Positions 7,364-8,484 of a stretch of 8,484 nucleotides of DNA are shown piece by piece. Every line of letters starts with the position of its first letter. Within the stretch, counting starts at the first letter, position 1. This stretch comes from Candidatus Aerophobota bacterium. GTDB lineage: Bacteria > Aerophobota > Aerophobia > Aerophobales > B3-G15. Below the pieces are notes generated by a model. The model saw only the letters and a program-made list of their open reading frames with translations. It did not search any database and was not told where the DNA came from. The DNA lies in the NCBI GenBank assembly GCA_021163905.1, contig JAGGTG010000173.1:1-8484 (forward strand), written 5' to 3'. Both the position numbers and the translations under genes were made by a program.

Positions 7364-7387
7364 TACCTCAATTTTAGGTATTTGAGG
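7364..7387 (-). repeat. Nested inverted repeats between the two URO-D-type genes
   Basis: CCTCAA (7366-7371) is mirrored by TTGAGG (7382-7387) around a 10-nt loop. Within it, TACCT (7364-7368) is mirrored by AGGTA (7376-7380). The two pairings exclude each other. On the - strand no T-run follows closely, so a terminator of the cluster is unlikely. An operator or an intercistronic mRNA hairpin is possible. Both stems are short, and chance cannot be excluded. Confidence 0.35.
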
Positions 7388-7406
7388 CTCTTTTTACACA
7401 ACACCC

Positions 7407-8456
7407 TTATCCATACATCTGCATAGCATCTGCCACAATAAGTAAGGTTTTCCTCCAGAACTCTTGAGGTAAGTCCTCACTAACATCAATCATAAACCGT
7501 TCTTTAGGAACTTTCACAAGAAGATCCTGAATAAATTTTCTTATGAAATTCTCATCTTTATAGCAAAGAAAGGCAGGTAAATTTGCTATTATACTCTTAT
7601 CTTTCCATATACCTTTTGCCTTCTCTATTGGAAGATTACCCCCTGCAGATGGCAGGGTAAATGACTCAATAACATCAATTTCTGTTTTTTTAATTAATTC
7701 TTTTAGATGGTTCAGTTTCCCATCCATATGCACTACATATATCTTGTCTTTTTCATGAAGCATACGTGCATATCTGTTATAAAGAGGAAGACAGTATTTC
7801 TGAAACCATCTTGGCTCGGTTATATCTTCGGTAAGGTTATCCCAGTTATGGACAATCCTGGCTGGTGAGTCAGCCGCTATTTTGTATATCTCATCTTGTT
7901 TTTTCTGCAGAGAATTAAAAAAATCCTCCACTATGTCCGGTCTTTCATATAGATCTATGCATAATCTCTCGGTTCCTGTTAACTCTATCAATGTTTTCTG
8001 CAGAGGAGTTCTATCCATATTGGCTATTAAGATACCATCCTCACCTATATTTTTCTCTACCTCTACAAAAAAATCATAATTTTTATGATAAACTGTATTT
8101 TCTACAATGTATTTTGCTATACGGTAATCAGAGAGTTTTTTTATCATAAATTCCTTTATCCACTGACTGTGATAACCAGGATCTATTTTTATCTTTTCGT
8201 AAAGGTCTCCTAAAGGGGTTCGGTATATGCGGATTGTGATTTTTTCATTATCTTCCCATTTTTCCTTGACACAGATTTCTACATTTTTTATCTCAGTAGC
8301 ATAAACTTTCTCAAAGTGAACAATCCCACATCCTTTTTCTCTTAATTTACGTTCTACACTTCCACGGGGAAGCAGGAAAGAATAAGCTCCAAATGGAATA
8401 CGATCGGGGATTTTCCTTTGCAACACACACATTATTCTCTCACGGGGAGTTAACAT
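7407..8456 (-). CDS. Second URO-D superfamily protein, divergent (HMDG, no C-terminal Cys motif)
   Basis: A complete 349-residue URO-D-fold protein, only distantly similar to its downstream neighbour. It begins with LTPRERIMCVLQRKIPDRIPF (2-22), the family's N-terminal signature. The barrel centre shows HNWDNLTEDI (203-212), then VVHMDGKLNHLKELI (241-255), IDVIESFTLPSAGGNLPIEKA (260-280) and IIANLPA (289-295). Where its partner has APCHNIQ it has MIDVSEDLP (322-330), so the likely metal-ligand cysteine is missing. His243 and Asp245 remain. No signal peptide or membrane segment is seen. The ATG at 8456 is the first possible start, because an in-frame TGA lies two codons upstream. Its ribosome-binding site is poor (only AGG about 11 nt away), so expression may depend on translation of a gene beyond the window. 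It is the first visible gene of the - strand cluster; 68 nt separate it from the next. Substrate and reaction are unknown. Confidence 0.8.
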   Translation of the reverse strand: MLTPRERIMCVLQRKIPDRIPFGAYSFLLPRGSVERKLREKGCGIVHFEKVYATEIKNVEICVKEKWEDNEKITIRIYRTPLGDLYEKIKIDPGYHSQWIKEFMIKKLSDYRIAKYIVENTVYHKNYDFFVEVEKNIGEDGILIANMDRTPLQKTLIELTGTERLCIDLYERPDIVEDFFNSLQKKQDEIYKIAADSPARIVHNWDNLTEDITEPRWFQKYCLPLYNRYARMLHEKDKIYVVHMDGKLNHLKELIKKTEIDVIESFTLPSAGGNLPIEKAKGIWKDKSIIANLPAFLCYKDENFIRKFIQDLLVKVPKERFMIDVSEDLPQEFWRKTLLIVADAMQMYG

Positions 8457-8484
8457 GAATCAAGCCTGATATCTAATATTAAAT

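Noticed and set aside
6247..8456. Annotation of either URO-D-fold gene as hemE.
   Set aside because: Neither matches the well-conserved HemE N-terminal substrate-binding motif, there are no heme genes nearby, and two unlike copies beside a glycosidase fit the methyltransferase-like branch better.

Overview
The window is bacterial: Shine-Dalgarno-led genes, tight gene packing, and a MnmG of the bacterial type. The DNA is fairly AT-rich, with much use of AGA/AGG (Arg) and ATA (Ile) codons. Three of the six genes start with TTG or GTG. Nothing here fixes the phylum. The carB gene is split in two, an arrangement known from Aquifex and several archaea, so a deep-branching or thermophilic lineage is possible. 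That is inference, not a demonstrated affiliation.

Layout. Positions 1-224 carry no protein gene. They hold a region rich in inverted repeats (about 8-146) that may be a structured RNA, either a 6S-like RNA or a cis-acting leader, followed by a short stretch leading to carA. On the + strand, three tightly packed genes follow. The first is carA, the glutaminase subunit of carbamoyl-phosphate synthetase. The second is a 554-codon carB that stops exactly at the boundary between the two homologous halves of CarB. The third is mnmG (gidA), a tRNA wobble-uridine modification enzyme. carA and carB overlap by 8 nt, and the mnmG ribosome-binding site includes the carB stop codon, so the three look like one translationally coupled operon.

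The strand then switches, with only 13 nt between the stop codons. The rest of the window is a three-gene cluster on the - strand. In transcription order it holds two different uroporphyrinogen-decarboxylase (URO-D) superfamily proteins and then a family GH4 (MelA-type) NAD+/metal-dependent alpha-galactosidase. The gaps are 68 and 44 nt. All three proteins appear cytoplasmic.

How it fits together. CarA and the CarB N-terminal half would make ammonia and then carbamate from glutamine, bicarbonate and ATP. The second ATP-grasp half needed to phosphorylate carbamate is absent here and must be encoded elsewhere if the pathway works. The - strand cluster looks catabolic: GH4 would cleave imported alpha-galactosides. 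The URO-D-fold partners resemble corrinoid or thiol methyltransferases more than heme enzymes, since no heme genes surround them. Their reaction cannot be read from the sequence, and this pairing is the least explained part of the window.
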